Shown here piece by piece: positions 50,271 to 59,519 of a stretch of DNA of 64,000 bases (the stretch's first letter is position 1; the number at the start of each line of letters is the position of its first letter). Below the pieces are notes generated by a model that did no database searches, had not been told where the DNA came from, and worked only from the letters and a program-made list of their open reading frames with translations. Both the position numbers and the translations under genes were made by a program. The stretch covers positions 124,001 through 188,000 of the forward strand of contig NZ_JAIVLF010000003.1 of the NCBI RefSeq assembly GCF_020524485.1. The letters run 5' to 3'. Source of the DNA: Novosphingobium profundi (GTDB lineage Bacteria > Pseudomonadota > Alphaproteobacteria > Sphingomonadales > Sphingomonadaceae).

Positions 50271-51321
50271 TTACAGACGTATCGACAGGCGCACTTTCGC
50301 GATCGGCCTGATGGCCGCGCTCGCCGCCTGCAACAAGAGCCAGAAGAGCGAGGCCGCCATGCCCGGCATGCACACCGCGCCCCGTCCCACGCTTCCCCCA
50401 CCAAGCCCTGTCGGCACCTCGTTCTGGAACGCGTGGCGCACCCACTTCCTCGCGCCCGAGGGCCGCGTCGTGGACACCGGCAACGGCGACATCAGCCACA
50501 GCGAGGGGCAGAGCTACGGCCTGCTGCTGGCCTATCAGGCCGGGGAACGCGACACCTTCACCCGCATTGCCGAGTGGACCGAGGCCAACCTCGCGCGCAG
50601 CGACATGGCGCTCTACGGCTGGCGCTGGGAGCCGGCTGCGCGGGCGATGACCGACACCAACAACGCGACCGACGGCGACATCGTGATCGCCTGGGCGCTG
50701 GCGCTGGCCGGAGAACGCTGGAACGAGCCGCGCTGGACCGAGCGCGCCCGCGAGGTCCGCGCCGCGATCCGCAAGCACTGCGTCATCTCGCGCTACAACC
50801 GCCAGCTGCTGATCCCGGGCCTGCAGGGCTTCATCGAGGACGCAGGCGTCACGCTCAACCCCAGCTACTTCGTGTGGCCCGCGCTCGACCAGTTCGCGAA
50901 GGCCGACGGGATGGCAACCTGGGGCCGCGTGATCCGAGACAGCGAGGATCTCCTGCGCCTCTCGCGCTTTGGACGTCACGACCTTCCCTGCGACTGGATC
51001 CGGGTGACCGGCACGCGCAGTGTTGCGCCTGCCCCCGACAAGCCGCCGCGCTTCGGCTACGATGCGATCCGCGTCGCGCTGTGGGGCGCGCAGGGCAACC
51101 GCACCGATCTTACCGCACCCATCGCCAGCTACTGGCGCTCGTGCCTGGCGCAGCACCGCCCGATTCCCGCCTGGATCGACGTGGTGAGCGGCCAGGAAGC
51201 GGAATACGCCCTCTCCAACGGCGGCGCGGCGATTGCCGGGCGCCTCCTGGGAACGGCCTATCCCACCCAGCTTTCAAACGACTACTTCGCCGCCTCGCAG
51301 CAGATGCTCGCGCAGGTGTGA
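50260..51321 (+). CDS. bcsZ: Endo-beta-1,4-glucanase BcsZ (GH8), lipoprotein
   Basis: 353-aa GH8 cellulase of the cellulose operon, trimming chains during export. The GH8 general acid is Glu82 in SEGQSYG, and the TDGDIVIAWAL stretch (138-148) supplies catalytic Asp. The N-terminus DRRTFAIGLMAALAAC combines a twin-arginine motif (Arg10-Arg11) with a lipobox (Cys24), suggesting Tat export and lipid anchoring; most BcsZ proteins are simply secreted. The ATG at 50260 is supported by overlap with the bcsD stop. It is the last gene of the operon and converges with a dehydrogenase 31 bases away. Confidence 0.93.
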   Translation: MVDDYRRIDRRTFAIGLMAALAACNKSQKSEAAMPGMHTAPRPTLPPPSPVGTSFWNAWRTHFLAPEGRVVDTGNGDISHSEGQSYGLLLAYQAGERDTFTRIAEWTEANLARSDMALYGWRWEPAARAMTDTNNATDGDIVIAWALALAGERWNEPRWTERAREVRAAIRKHCVISRYNRQLLIPGLQGFIEDAGVTLNPSYFVWPALDQFAKADGMATWGRVIRDSEDLLRLSRFGRHDLPCDWIRVTGTRSVAPAPDKPPRFGYDAIRVALWGAQGNRTDLTAPIASYWRSCLAQHRPIPAWIDVVSGQEAEYALSNGGAAIAGRLLGTAYPTQLSNDYFAASQQMLAQV

Positions 51322-51352
51322 GGACACGCGCGCCGGGGATGTGACCTTCGCG

Positions 51353-52357
51353 TCAGCCCCGGCCCGCCCGCGGCTCCAGAACCAGCTCGAAATCCTTGAG
51401 CGCGGCGCATGAGGTGGCGAGTGGCTCGGGCCCGCCGCCCATCGTCAGGATCTCACCCATGCAGTCGGTCTCGACGCGCAGGGCCTTGGTCTTGCCGGGA
51501 ATATGCGCAAAGGCGTGGTCGAGCGGATAGGTCCGCACTGCGACCGAAGCGACCGGCGCTTGTCCTGTGCAGTCGAGCCGCCCGACAAGGCGCGGCACCT
51601 GCCCCTGCGCCTTCCAGCCCTCGACCCGCTCCGGGGTCACGTCGCCAATCCCGGACACCGCGACATCCTCCAGCGCCAGCCCGGCATCGAGCCCGAAATT
51701 GGCAAGGATGGTGAGCTTGCAGGCGGTATCCCAGCCCTCGATATCGCGGCTCGGATCGCGCTCGGCAAAGCCGCCCGCCTGCGCCTCGCCCAGCGCCTCG
51801 GCAAAGGTGCAGCCGCGCGCCATCATCGCGTTGAGAAGGAAGTTGGTGGTCGCGTTGAACACCCCCTCGAGCGCCAGCACCTTCGCCCCGCGCAGCCCCG
51901 TCTCGATGAGGTCGATGGTGGGCAGCGCGGCGGCCGTCGCCCCGCTGATGCGCAGCGAAGCGCCGCGCGCACGCGCCAGCTCGCGCAGCCGCGCGCCCGA
52001 ATGGACAAGCGCGCCCTTGGAGACCACCACCGCATCGCGCCCTTCGCCAAGCTGCATCGTCAGATAGCCCAGCGCAGGCCCTCCGGTCGCAAAGTCGGTC
52101 GGCCCGGCCTCGACCAGCACGTCGGGCGCGATTTGCGCCAGGAACTCGGGCCCCGTCTGGCCGTCCTCCAGCGCAAACCCGGGCACCTCGGCAAAGCCGT
52201 CCGCGCGCGCCGCGCCGCTGCGCGAACCGCACACCGCCACGAGACGCACATCGCAGCCATAGACCTGGGCGTAGCGCGCGCGCCGCTCCAGCAGCGTCAC
52301 GGCCACCTGCTGCCCGATATTGCCGTAGCCCGCAATCGCGACCGTGACGGGCCGCAA
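51353..52357 (-). CDS. Homoserine dehydrogenase-family oxidoreductase
   Basis: NAD(P)-dependent dehydrogenase, 334 aa, of the homoserine dehydrogenase family without an ACT domain. Nucleotide motif AGYGNIGQ at the start, VVSKGAL (catalytic-region Lys), EGVFNATTNFLL and ERDPSRDIEGWDTACKLTILA (substrate-binding helix). No ATG precedes the Rossmann motif; the frame to 52597 overlaps the VOC gene entirely. A TTG at 52357, four bases after the VOC stop with GTGAGG upstream, is the best start and implies coupling. Biosynthetic homoserine dehydrogenases normally carry ACT domains, so this may act on another beta-hydroxy or beta-semialdehyde substrate. Confidence 0.85.
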   Translation of the reverse strand: MRPVTVAIAGYGNIGQQVAVTLLERRARYAQVYGCDVRLVAVCGSRSGAARADGFAEVPGFALEDGQTGPEFLAQIAPDVLVEAGPTDFATGGPALGYLTMQLGEGRDAVVVSKGALVHSGARLRELARARGASLRISGATAAALPTIDLIETGLRGAKVLALEGVFNATTNFLLNAMMARGCTFAEALGEAQAGGFAERDPSRDIEGWDTACKLTILANFGLDAGLALEDVAVSGIGDVTPERVEGWKAQGQVPRLVGRLDCTGQAPVASVAVRTYPLDHAFAHIPGKTKALRVETDCMGEILTMGGGPEPLATSCAALKDFELVLEPRAGRG

Positions 52358-52361
52358 GGCC

Positions 52362-52784
52362 TCACTTGGCAAAGAGCTGCTCCATGTCGGCAAAGGCCTT
52401 GATCTCGATGGCGTTGCCCGCCGGATCGGCGAAGAACATCGTCGCCTGCTCGCCCGGTTCCCCCTCGAAGCGGATGTAGGGCGCGATGATGAAGTCGATC
52501 CCCGCGGCCTCCAGCGTATCGGCCAGCGCCTGCCACTTGGCCATCGAGAGGACGATGCCGAAATGGCGCACCGGCACCCCGTGGCCATCGACCGCATTGG
52601 CTTTCACCGTGCCCGTTTCCTCAGGCGCCAGGTGCGCGACGATCTGGTGGCCGAAGAAGTCGAAATCGACCCACTCGTCGCTCGAACGCCCCTCGTTGCA
52701 GCCCAGCACGCCCAGGTAGAAGGCCCGCGCGGCCTCCAGGTCGTCGACCGGGAAGGCAAGGTGGAAAGGATGGGTGACGGCCAT
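52362..52784 (-). CDS. VOC-family dioxygenase/glyoxalase-like protein
   Basis: 140-aa vicinal-oxygen-chelate protein. HPFHLAFPVDDLEAARAFY is the first beta-alpha module with a metal-ligand His; GHQIVAHLAP and HFGIVLSMAKW give a second His, and ATMFFADPAGNAIEIKAF supplies the Glu ligand. The substrate is unknown; such proteins cover ring-cleavage dioxygenases and glyoxalases. The ATG at 52784 has GGGAG upstream. The stop is four bases from the TTG start of the dehydrogenase, so they form a pair. Confidence 0.88.
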   Translation of the reverse strand: MAVTHPFHLAFPVDDLEAARAFYLGVLGCNEGRSSDEWVDFDFFGHQIVAHLAPEETGTVKANAVDGHGVPVRHFGIVLSMAKWQALADTLEAAGIDFIIAPYIRFEGEPGEQATMFFADPAGNAIEIKAFADMEQLFAK

Positions 52785-52869
52785 GGCAAGCTCCCGCTGG
52801 ATTGTTGGTTCGGGTCTGGCCTCCCCTGTGCCGCAGGCACCTGGCAGGGGCAAGGAGAAGGAAAGAATT

Positions 52870-52983
52870 CCGAGGGCCATCGCACTCGGGCTCCCCAAAC
52901 TGTCGAGCTCACCTCCCGCGCGCCGCGCTGGCTGAGAGAGGTGAGGTCGCCCATTTTGGGGTCCAAGGGGCGATGGCCCCTTG
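52870..52983. repeat. REPIN-like inverted doublet, 114 bases
   Basis: Hairpin 1 CCGAGGGC-CATC-GCACTCGG (52870-52889, one mismatch) and hairpin 2 CAAGGGGC-GATG-GCCCCTTG (52964-52983), with a pairing centre (CTCACCTCCCGC against GAGAGAGGTGAG). Length and spacing equal the 39302-39415 copy. It ends 6 bases from the stop of the NodT-type gene and lies upstream of the VOC gene; it may double as terminator. Confidence 0.75.
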
Positions 52984-52989
52984 AAAAGC

Positions 52990-54456
52990 CTATTCGCTCC
53001 AGCCCAGCCCCAGCGCCTTGTTCACCGCGATATAGTCGATGGTGAGCTGCGCCTTGGCCTGCGCGACGTTGGAGGCGGCGGTCAGCGCCTGGCGTTCGAT
53101 ATCGAGCTGGTCGATCAGCGAGCTGGTCCCCGCCGCGAAGCGCAGGCGGTTAAGATGCGCGGCGCGCTCGGCGCTCTGCTGCGAGGCGACCAGCCGGGCC
53201 AACTGGCGCCGGGTCGCGCCGAAGCGCGCGAGGCTGTCTTCGGCGTCCTGCAGTCCTTCGAGCACGCTCTGGCGGTACTGCGCCTTGGCCTGGTCGGCCT
53301 GCGCCTCGGCCTGCCGGACCTGCGCGCCGGTGCGCCCGAAGTCGAAGAGCGGCCAGCTGATCTGCGGCATGAGAAGGGCGGCAAGGTTGCCCGGGTCCAG
53401 CACGTCGCCCGGCTCCGTCCCGCCGATTCCCAGGATCCCCATGAACGAGATCCCGGGCAGGCGCTGGGCTTCCTTGACCCCGATCTGCGCGGTGCTGGCG
53501 GCCAGCGCGCGTTCGGCCGCGCGGATGTCGGGGCGGCGTGCGAGGAGCCCTGCCGGATCGCCCACCGCAACTTGGGCCGGAGGCAGCGGGAGTGCGCCTT
53601 CGTCCTCCAGTTCACTATCGAGCGCGCCCGGAGCCTGTCCGGTCAGGACGGCAAGCGCGTTCTTGTAGAGGAGGACCTGGGTGTCCAGCGGCACGGTCTG
53701 CGCTTCGTTGGCGGCGAGTTCACCCTGCAGGCGCTCCACTTCCAGATCCGACGCCGTGCCCGCGGCCAGCCGCTGGCGGGTGAGATTCAGCGCGCGGCGC
53801 TGCTTGGCGACCGCCTCGCGGGTAAGCGCCAGGCGCGCCTGGGCATCGCGCAGGTTGACGTAAGTCTGCGCGACCTGTGCGCTCAGCGACACCTGCGCAT
53901 CGGCAAGTTCGGCGTAGCGCTGGCCGACCTGCGCGCGCGAGGCCTCGATCCCCCGGCGACGCGCGCCCCACAGGTCCGGCTCCCACGAGACATTGGCGCC
54001 CACGTTGTAGAAGTCGAGCGAGGAGCTGCCGCCTGAGCTTTCGCCGTCCGCGCCGTCCTCACCCTCTCCACTTCCCCCGATGGCCGAGCCCGGCAGGCGC
54101 GCGTGGACGTACATCGCGTTGGGCGACACGCTGGGCATGAGCCCGGCCTTGCCTTCGGCGAGACTGCCTTGCGCCTCGGCGATGCGCGCCTGCGCCAGGT
54201 CTATCGTAGGGCTGTGCGCCAGCGCGTCGTCGATAAGGCGGGTGAGCAGCGGATCGCCGAGGCTCTCCCACCAGCGGGCGAGCTGCGGCGCGTCGGCGCG
54301 CACGCTTTCGTCCGCGCGCACGAAGGTCCCGCCGTTGCTGCCGGGCGCGATTACCTCGGGCGGGCCGGCGTAATCCGGGCCCATGGTGCAGGCACTCGCC
54401 AGCGAAAGAAGGGCGAGTGCGCCGACGGACGCGAGAGGGGTACGGGGGACAAACAT
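52990..54456 (-). CDS. NodT-type outer-membrane efflux lipoprotein
   Basis: Outer-membrane factor of the TolC/NodT family, 488 aa. Lipobox LASAC with Cys23, then repeated helical hairpins of the OMF domain (AQARIAEAQGSLAEGKAGLMPSV; and again IRAAERALAASTAQIGVKEAQRLPGISF). It forms the outer channel for the EmrAB-like pump, whose gene overlaps its ATG (TGATG). A DGESSGGSSS insert sits around residues 140-155. The stop is immediately followed by the REPIN-like repeat. Confidence 0.93.
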   Translation of the reverse strand: MFVPRTPLASVGALALLSLASACTMGPDYAGPPEVIAPGSNGGTFVRADESVRADAPQLARWWESLGDPLLTRLIDDALAHSPTIDLAQARIAEAQGSLAEGKAGLMPSVSPNAMYVHARLPGSAIGGSGEGEDGADGESSGGSSSLDFYNVGANVSWEPDLWGARRRGIEASRAQVGQRYAELADAQVSLSAQVAQTYVNLRDAQARLALTREAVAKQRRALNLTRQRLAAGTASDLEVERLQGELAANEAQTVPLDTQVLLYKNALAVLTGQAPGALDSELEDEGALPLPPAQVAVGDPAGLLARRPDIRAAERALAASTAQIGVKEAQRLPGISFMGILGIGGTEPGDVLDPGNLAALLMPQISWPLFDFGRTGAQVRQAEAQADQAKAQYRQSVLEGLQDAEDSLARFGATRRQLARLVASQQSAERAAHLNRLRFAAGTSSLIDQLDIERQALTAASNVAQAKAQLTIDYIAVNKALGLGWSE

Positions 54457-56036
54457 CAGTGCATGGCTCCTGCGGAGGCATCCTTGGGCAGCGGTTTGAG
54501 CAGGAAGACCAGCGGAAACACCAGCACGGTCACCACGCTCATCGCGAAGAAGATATCGTTGTAGGTCATCGTCAGCGCCTGGCCCTGGATGGTCTGGCCG
54601 AGGACGCGAAGGCCCGCCTCGGGGCTGCCCAGCATCCGGCCCATGCTGGAGACATAGTCCTGCACGGCGGGGTCGTTGGCGTGCAGGCTCTCCTCGATCC
54701 GGCGCGAGTGCAGCCAGACGCGGTTCTGCTGGAGGATCGAGATGCCCGCCAGCGCGAAACTGCCGCCGAGGTTACGCATCGCGTTGAACAGACCCGAGGC
54801 ATCACCCGCGTCCTCGGGCGGCACCGACTGGACGCAGGCCTGGCTCAGGAACAGCATGCCCAGGATCGTGCCGAGCCCGCGCATCAGCTGGGACTCGGTA
54901 AAGTCCCCGCCCGTCGACTGGATCGTGAGGCTCGTCTCCAGGTAGGCCGAAAGCCCCATGATGAGCATCCCGAAGCCCACCGCAAGGCGGATGTCGACCT
55001 TGCGGATAAGGAAGGGCACGAAGGGCATCATCAGGATCGAGGGGATGCCCGATAGCAGCACCACCTTGCCCGATTGCAGCGCGTTGTAGTCGGCAATCGC
55101 GGCCAGGAACTGCGGGATCGCGTAGGACGTGCCGTAGAGCACGACGCCCAGCGCAATGCCCATCGTTGCCACGGCGCCGAACTGGCGGTCGAGCAGCAGG
55201 CTGAGCTTGATCACGGGCCGCCGAGCGGTTGCCTGCCCCCAGAACAGGAGGCCGAAGCCCACGACCGTGATGAGCGCCATGTACCCGATGAGCTCGGAGG
55301 CGAACCACTCCTCGCGCGCGCCTTCCTCCAGGAACACGGTGAGGCCGCCAAGGCCGAGCGCGAGGCCCGCGATACCGAACCAGTCGGCCTCGCGGATGAG
55401 GTGGAGCCGCGACTTCTCGGCCGGCAGCCCCACGAACAGGAGCGTCAAAAGCACCGCCGAAATCGGCACATTGAGGAAGAAGGCGTAGTGCCACGAGACA
55501 CTCTCGGTCAGCCAGCCGCCGACAAGAGGGCCGAGCAGCGGCCCGAGGATGGCGACAATGCCGAAGGCCGCGGTGCCGATCGACTGCTGGTGGCGCGGCA
55601 GGCGCTGGGCGATGATCGTCTGCGCGGTCGGGATCAATGCCCCGCCGGTGAAGCCCTGCCCCACGCGCCCGAAGACCATCATCGAAAGCGAGGTGGAAAG
55701 CCCGCAGATCACCGAGAAGATGGTGAAAAGCGTGACGGCGATCAGGAGAAACCTGCGCAGCCCCAGCATCCGCTCCAGCCAGGCCGAAAGCGGGATGATG
55801 ACGATCTCGGCCACGAGATAGGCCGTGGCGACCCAGGCCCCTTCGGTGCCCGTCGCGCCCAATTCGCCCTGGATTGTGGGAAGCGCCGAGTTGACGATCG
55901 AGATGTCGAGCGTCGCCATGAGCGCGCCCATCGTACCGGCCGCAACCGCCAGCCAGGCGCCGAGATCCGCGTTGCGGCGCGGCTGTGCGCCGCTGCCGCT
56001 ACCGCCTGCGTTTGCATCGAGAGCCGCGCTCGCCAT
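54456..56036 (-). CDS. EmrB-type DHA2 multidrug MFS transporter
   Basis: 526-aa drug:H+ antiporter with 14 predicted helices, the inner-membrane part of a tripartite pump. DHA2 hallmarks: LDISIVNSALPTIQGELGAT (motif D1), GRVGQGFTGGALIPTAQTII (motif C region) and LLGPLVGGWLTE. One base separates it from the EmrA-type stop upstream, and it overlaps the outer-membrane factor downstream. The first 25 residues are polar. Exported compounds are probably hydrophobic toxins. Confidence 0.94.
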   Translation of the reverse strand: MASAALDANAGGSGSGAQPRRNADLGAWLAVAAGTMGALMATLDISIVNSALPTIQGELGATGTEGAWVATAYLVAEIVIIPLSAWLERMLGLRRFLLIAVTLFTIFSVICGLSTSLSMMVFGRVGQGFTGGALIPTAQTIIAQRLPRHQQSIGTAAFGIVAILGPLLGPLVGGWLTESVSWHYAFFLNVPISAVLLTLLFVGLPAEKSRLHLIREADWFGIAGLALGLGGLTVFLEEGAREEWFASELIGYMALITVVGFGLLFWGQATARRPVIKLSLLLDRQFGAVATMGIALGVVLYGTSYAIPQFLAAIADYNALQSGKVVLLSGIPSILMMPFVPFLIRKVDIRLAVGFGMLIMGLSAYLETSLTIQSTGGDFTESQLMRGLGTILGMLFLSQACVQSVPPEDAGDASGLFNAMRNLGGSFALAGISILQQNRVWLHSRRIEESLHANDPAVQDYVSSMGRMLGSPEAGLRVLGQTIQGQALTMTYNDIFFAMSVVTVLVFPLVFLLKPLPKDASAGAMH

Positions 56037-56037
56037 G

Positions 56038-57252
56038 TCAGCGCGTCCCGCGAGCCTTCGCCTCGGCGCGCGGTTCTGCTTCCTCGCTCGCCGCCTCGAT
56101 CTGGTCCAGTTCGCCCTCGGCGCTGCGGGTGTCGACCGTGACTGTCACCGAGAGGCCGGGGACAAGCAGCTTGCGCGCGCTGGCCGGGGCCTCGATGGCG
56201 ATGCGTACGGGCACGCGCTGGACGATCTTGGTGAAGTTGCCGGTCGCATTCTCGGGCGGGAGCAGCGAGAATTGCGCGCCGGTGCCGGGCGACACGCTGG
56301 CAACGCGCCCGTTGATCTCGGTGCCTTCCAGGGCGTCGACCGAGATGCGCGCGGGCTGGCCCGGACGCATGAGGGCAAGCTGCGTTTCCTTGAAGTTGGC
56401 CGTCACGTAGAGCTTGTCGAGCGGGACCACCGACATGAGCCGCGTGCCCGCCTGCACGAACTGGCCGGTGCGCACGGTGCGGTCACCGATGCGGCCCGCG
56501 ATGGGCGCGCGGATAAGTGTGGCTTGCAGATCCACGTCGGCGGCTTCGAGCTGCGCCTTCGCGCCCTCGCCCTGCGCGCGGGCCTGCGCGACCTGCGTTT
56601 CGAGCGTGGCGATGCGGCGCTGCTGCGCGGTGAGCGCGGCTTCAAGCTGGCGCACCTGCTCGGCCGACTGGGTGGCGGCAAGCTTGAGCTGATCGAGCGT
56701 CTCGCGCCGTTCCGCGCCCGAGGCGACGAGCGGAGCGTAGCGATCAACCTCGCCCGCATCATGGCGGGCCTTGGCGCGCGCGGCGGCCAGCTGCGCGCGG
56801 GCCTGCGCGATGGCGGCCTGCTGCTCGGCGATTCCCGCGCGCGCGTTCTCGACCGAAGCCTCGGCCTGCGCGATCTGGGCGCGGGCCTGCGCGGCGCGGG
56901 CATCGTAGTCGCTGGCATCGATGCGCACGAGCGGCGCGTCTTTCGCCACGTCCTGGTTGTCCTCGACGAGGACCTCGGAGACATAGCCGCTGACCTTGGG
57001 AGCGATCGCCACCATGTCGACGTCGATCTGCGCGTCGTTGGTTTCCTGGAAGTACTGCCCGTAGGTTTCGTAGCGCATGAACCAGAGCCCGCCGCCGATC
57101 GCGATCAGGATCGCGGCGATGAGAAGGTTGCGCTTGGTCTTGCCGCTCAGGCCCTTGCGGCCCGTGTCCTTGGCCTCATCCCCGCCAGCGTCCGCGGCAT
57201 CGCTGTCGCCTGCCGCCTGTTCGGACCCCTTCGCGGCGCTTTCACTCACCAT
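56038..57252 (-). CDS. EmrA-type HlyD periplasmic adaptor
   Basis: 404-aa membrane fusion protein. Polar N-terminus, one helix (LLIAAILIAIGGGLWFM, about 45-61), a lipoyl-like half, a long Ala/Gln/Arg coiled-coil hairpin (about 110-235, e.g. QIAQAEASVENARAGIAEQQ), then the beta-barrel (TGQFVQAGTRLM, TANFKETQLALMRPGQ). The ATG at 57252 is preferred over a TTG at 57264 that has its GGAG directly abutting. It is the first gene of the pump operon. Confidence 0.92.
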   Translation of the reverse strand: MVSESAAKGSEQAAGDSDAADAGGDEAKDTGRKGLSGKTKRNLLIAAILIAIGGGLWFMRYETYGQYFQETNDAQIDVDMVAIAPKVSGYVSEVLVEDNQDVAKDAPLVRIDASDYDARAAQARAQIAQAEASVENARAGIAEQQAAIAQARAQLAAARAKARHDAGEVDRYAPLVASGAERRETLDQLKLAATQSAEQVRQLEAALTAQQRRIATLETQVAQARAQGEGAKAQLEAADVDLQATLIRAPIAGRIGDRTVRTGQFVQAGTRLMSVVPLDKLYVTANFKETQLALMRPGQPARISVDALEGTEINGRVASVSPGTGAQFSLLPPENATGNFTKIVQRVPVRIAIEAPASARKLLVPGLSVTVTVDTRSAEGELDQIEAASEEAEPRAEAKARGTR

Positions 57253-57427
57253 TGCCAGTCTCAACTCCGTGTTGCGGACGCCAGTGCGCCGCGCGTTGCA
57301 GACCCTGCAGGAAACCGCCCTCGCGATGGAGGACGCGGCCCACGCAGGTCCCGCGATTATCTTTTGCCTTGCCGCGAAAAGAGGCGCAAAATCGCATCAG
57401 AAAGAACAAGAACCGGGAGAGGTTCCC

Positions 57428-57535
57428 ATGGAACGGTACGATCCTGCGATCAGCCGGTGCCCCTTCATGCTGCTGTGCGGCGCAAGTGCCAGTGCCTTGC
57501 TGGTGTTTGTCGGCGCCCTCCACGTGCTGGGCTGA
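57428..57535 (+). CDS. Predicted 35-aa single-helix membrane peptide
   Basis: MERYDPAISRCPFMLLCGAS begins a 35-codon frame whose second half (residues about 13-35) is a hydrophobic helix. GGGAGAGG lies 6-13 bases before the ATG, a strong ribosome-binding site in this otherwise silent gap, and a 9-base-stem hairpin follows 40 bases after the stop. It is divergent from the efflux operon. No family recognised. Short length leaves doubt, but initiation signal plus helix argues for a real small protein. Confidence 0.5.
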   Translation: MERYDPAISRCPFMLLCGASASALLVFVGALHVLG

Positions 57536-57574
57536 ACGGTTGCGGCGTGGCCTCGCGGCCCGCCCAAGGCGAAC

Positions 57575-57603
57575 GGCAAGTCATCGCCAATCAGTGACTT
57601 GCC
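57575..57603. terminator. Hairpin after the small peptide gene
   Basis: GGCAAGTCA and TGACTTGCC are perfect 9-base arms with an 11-base loop, 40 bases after the small peptide stop. No T-run follows, so a terminator or operator role remains open. I see no gene between 57604 and 57907. Confidence 0.4.
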
Positions 57604-57907
57604 CGTATCGGCATACGATTGCGTCCCTGTGAAGGCGCAAGGCCCGAACGCGTGCCCCGCCGATATACTTAGCTAGGTTATCTTGCAAGGGGCGTGAACA
57701 GATCGCCCGCCCGCGCCCGCTTTGCCGCGCCTGCGAAGAGTGCGCCAGGCCCGCGCGAGGCCCCTGCGCTCCTCGGTTTGAGGCGGGGCCGGCCTCCCGA
57801 GTCGCGCCCTGCCCCGGCGCAGCCCGCTCGACACACGACGGTCATTTACCTTGTTTAAGTCCCTATGGTTGAACCCTGATAACGACCACGGACCGCCCGC
57901 GCACACG

Positions 57908-59518
57908 ATGGCCACGCTCAATTCCCCCCTGCCCGATCTCACCGCGTCCGGTTCCCGGCCCCGGCTTGCCCTGCCCAATATCGGCTTTGCCCTGCTGCTG
58001 GCGTTGAGCGGGGGCGCCTTCCTTGTCTGGGGGGCGGGGTACATCGGCTCAGGCAGCCTCCTGGTCTTTGTCCTGGCGACGCTGTTCGGGCTGTTCATGG
58101 CCTTCAACATCGGCGGCAACGATGTCGCCAACTCGTTCGGCACCAGCGTGGGTGCGGGCACTCTCACCATCGGGCAGGCGCTGGGCGTCGCGGCCATCTT
58201 CGAGGTCAGCGGCGCGGTGATCGCGGGCGGCGATGTCACCGACACGATCCGCAGCGGCATCGTCGACCTCGGCGCCCTAACGGTCAGCCCGCTCCAGTTC
58301 ATCCGGGTAATGATGGCCGCTCTGGTCGCCGCTGCGTTCTGGCTGCTGTTCGCCAGCCGCCGGGGTTGGCCGGTATCGACCACCCATTCGATCATCGGCG
58401 GGATCGTCGGGGCCTCGGTGGTGCTGGGCGTGAGCCTGGGTGGCACGTCCTCTGCCCTCGCCCTCGTACAGTGGGGCGAGATCGCGCGCATTGCGCTCTC
58501 CTGGGTGCTCTCCCCGCTGCTGGGTGGGCTGGTCTCCTATGGCCTGTTCCGCCTCATCAAGCACCATGTCCTGTTCTACAACGAACGCGCCGAGGCGCGC
58601 GTGCGCGCCATCCGCGCCGAACAGAAAGCGCTGCGCCGCGACCACCGCAGCGCCTTTGAAAGCCTGACCGAATTGCAGCAGGTCAACTACAACACGATGC
58701 TGGTGCGCGACATGGACGTGCTGCGCAGCGAGGACTTTCACCCCGAGGAACTGGAGACCGACTACTACCGCAAATGGTACGCCATCGAGCGCCAGCGCGA
58801 CGAGGTGGAGACCCACCATGCGCTCCAGCTCTGGGTGCCGCTGGTCGCCGCGCTGGGCGCAGCGGTCATTTCCGCGATGCTGCTCTTCAAGGGCCTCAAG
58901 CACATGGAGCTGGGGCTTGCGACGCTGACCAACTACCTCATAATGGCAATGGTCGCCGCCATTGCCTGGGCGACGACCTTCCTTTTCGTGCGGACCTTGC
59001 GCCAGGCCCCGCTCGAGCGCGCGACTTTCCTACTCTTCAGCTGGATGCAGGTCTTCACCGCCTGCGGCTTTGCCTTCAGCCACGGCGCCAACGACATCGC
59101 CAACGCGGTCGGGCCCTTTGCCGCAATCCTCGACGTATTGCGCACCGGCGTCATCACCTCCTCGGCCGCAGTGCCGCCGATGGTGATGATCTCCTTCGGT
59201 ATCGCGCTGGTCGTGGGCCTGTGGTTCATCGGCAAGGAGGTCATCGCGACCGTGGGCCATGGCCTCACCGCGATGCACCCGGCCTCGGGCTTTTGCGCAG
59301 AGCTCGGCGCGGCCTGCGTGGTCATGCTCGCCTCGAGCCTGGGCATCCCGGTTTCCAGCACCCACATCCTGATCGGCGCGGTGCTGGGCATCGGCATCGT
59401 CAACCGCCAGACCAACTGGGGCCTGATGAAGCCCATCGCGCTGGCCTGGGTGGTGACGCTGCCCGCCGCCGGGATCATTGCGGCGGCGGCCTTCCTGGTC
59501 TCGGGATACCTCTTCTAG
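57908..59518 (+). CDS. PiT-family inorganic phosphate transporter
   Basis: 536-aa low-affinity phosphate permease of the PiT type. The duplicated signature is seen as [18 protein letters not shown] and [15 protein letters not shown]. About 11-12 helices surround a charged cytosolic loop (about 225-320, with [23 protein letters not shown]). [15 protein letters not shown] and [15 protein letters not shown] are the paired re-entrant motifs. The ATG at 57908 lacks a strong ribosome-binding site; an in-frame TTG at 57851 is possible. It ends one base from the convergent hydrolase stop. Confidence 0.93.
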   Translation: MATLNSPLPDLTASGSRPRLALPNIGFALLLALSGGAFLVWGAGYIGSGSLLVFVLATLFGLFMAFNIGGNDVANSFGTSVGAGTLTIGQALGVAAIFEVSGAVIAGGDVTDTIRSGIVDLGALTVSPLQFIRVMMAALVAAAFWLLFASRRGWPVSTTHSIIGGIVGASVVLGVSLGGTSSALALVQWGEIARIALSWVLSPLLGGLVSYGLFRLIKHHVLFYNERAEARVRAIRAEQKALRRDHRSAFESLTELQQVNYNTMLVRDMDVLRSEDFHPEELETDYYRKWYAIERQRDEVETHHALQLWVPLVAALGAAVISAMLLFKGLKHMELGLATLTNYLIMAMVAAIAWATTFLFVRTLRQAPLERATFLLFSWMQVFTACGFAFSHGANDIANAVGPFAAILDVLRTGVITSSAAVPPMVMISFGIALVVGLWFIGKEVIATVGHGLTAMHPASGFCAELGAACVVMLASSLGIPVSSTHILIGAVLGIGIVNRQTNWGLMKPIALAWVVTLPAAGIIAAAAFLVSGYLF

Positions 59519-59519
59519 G

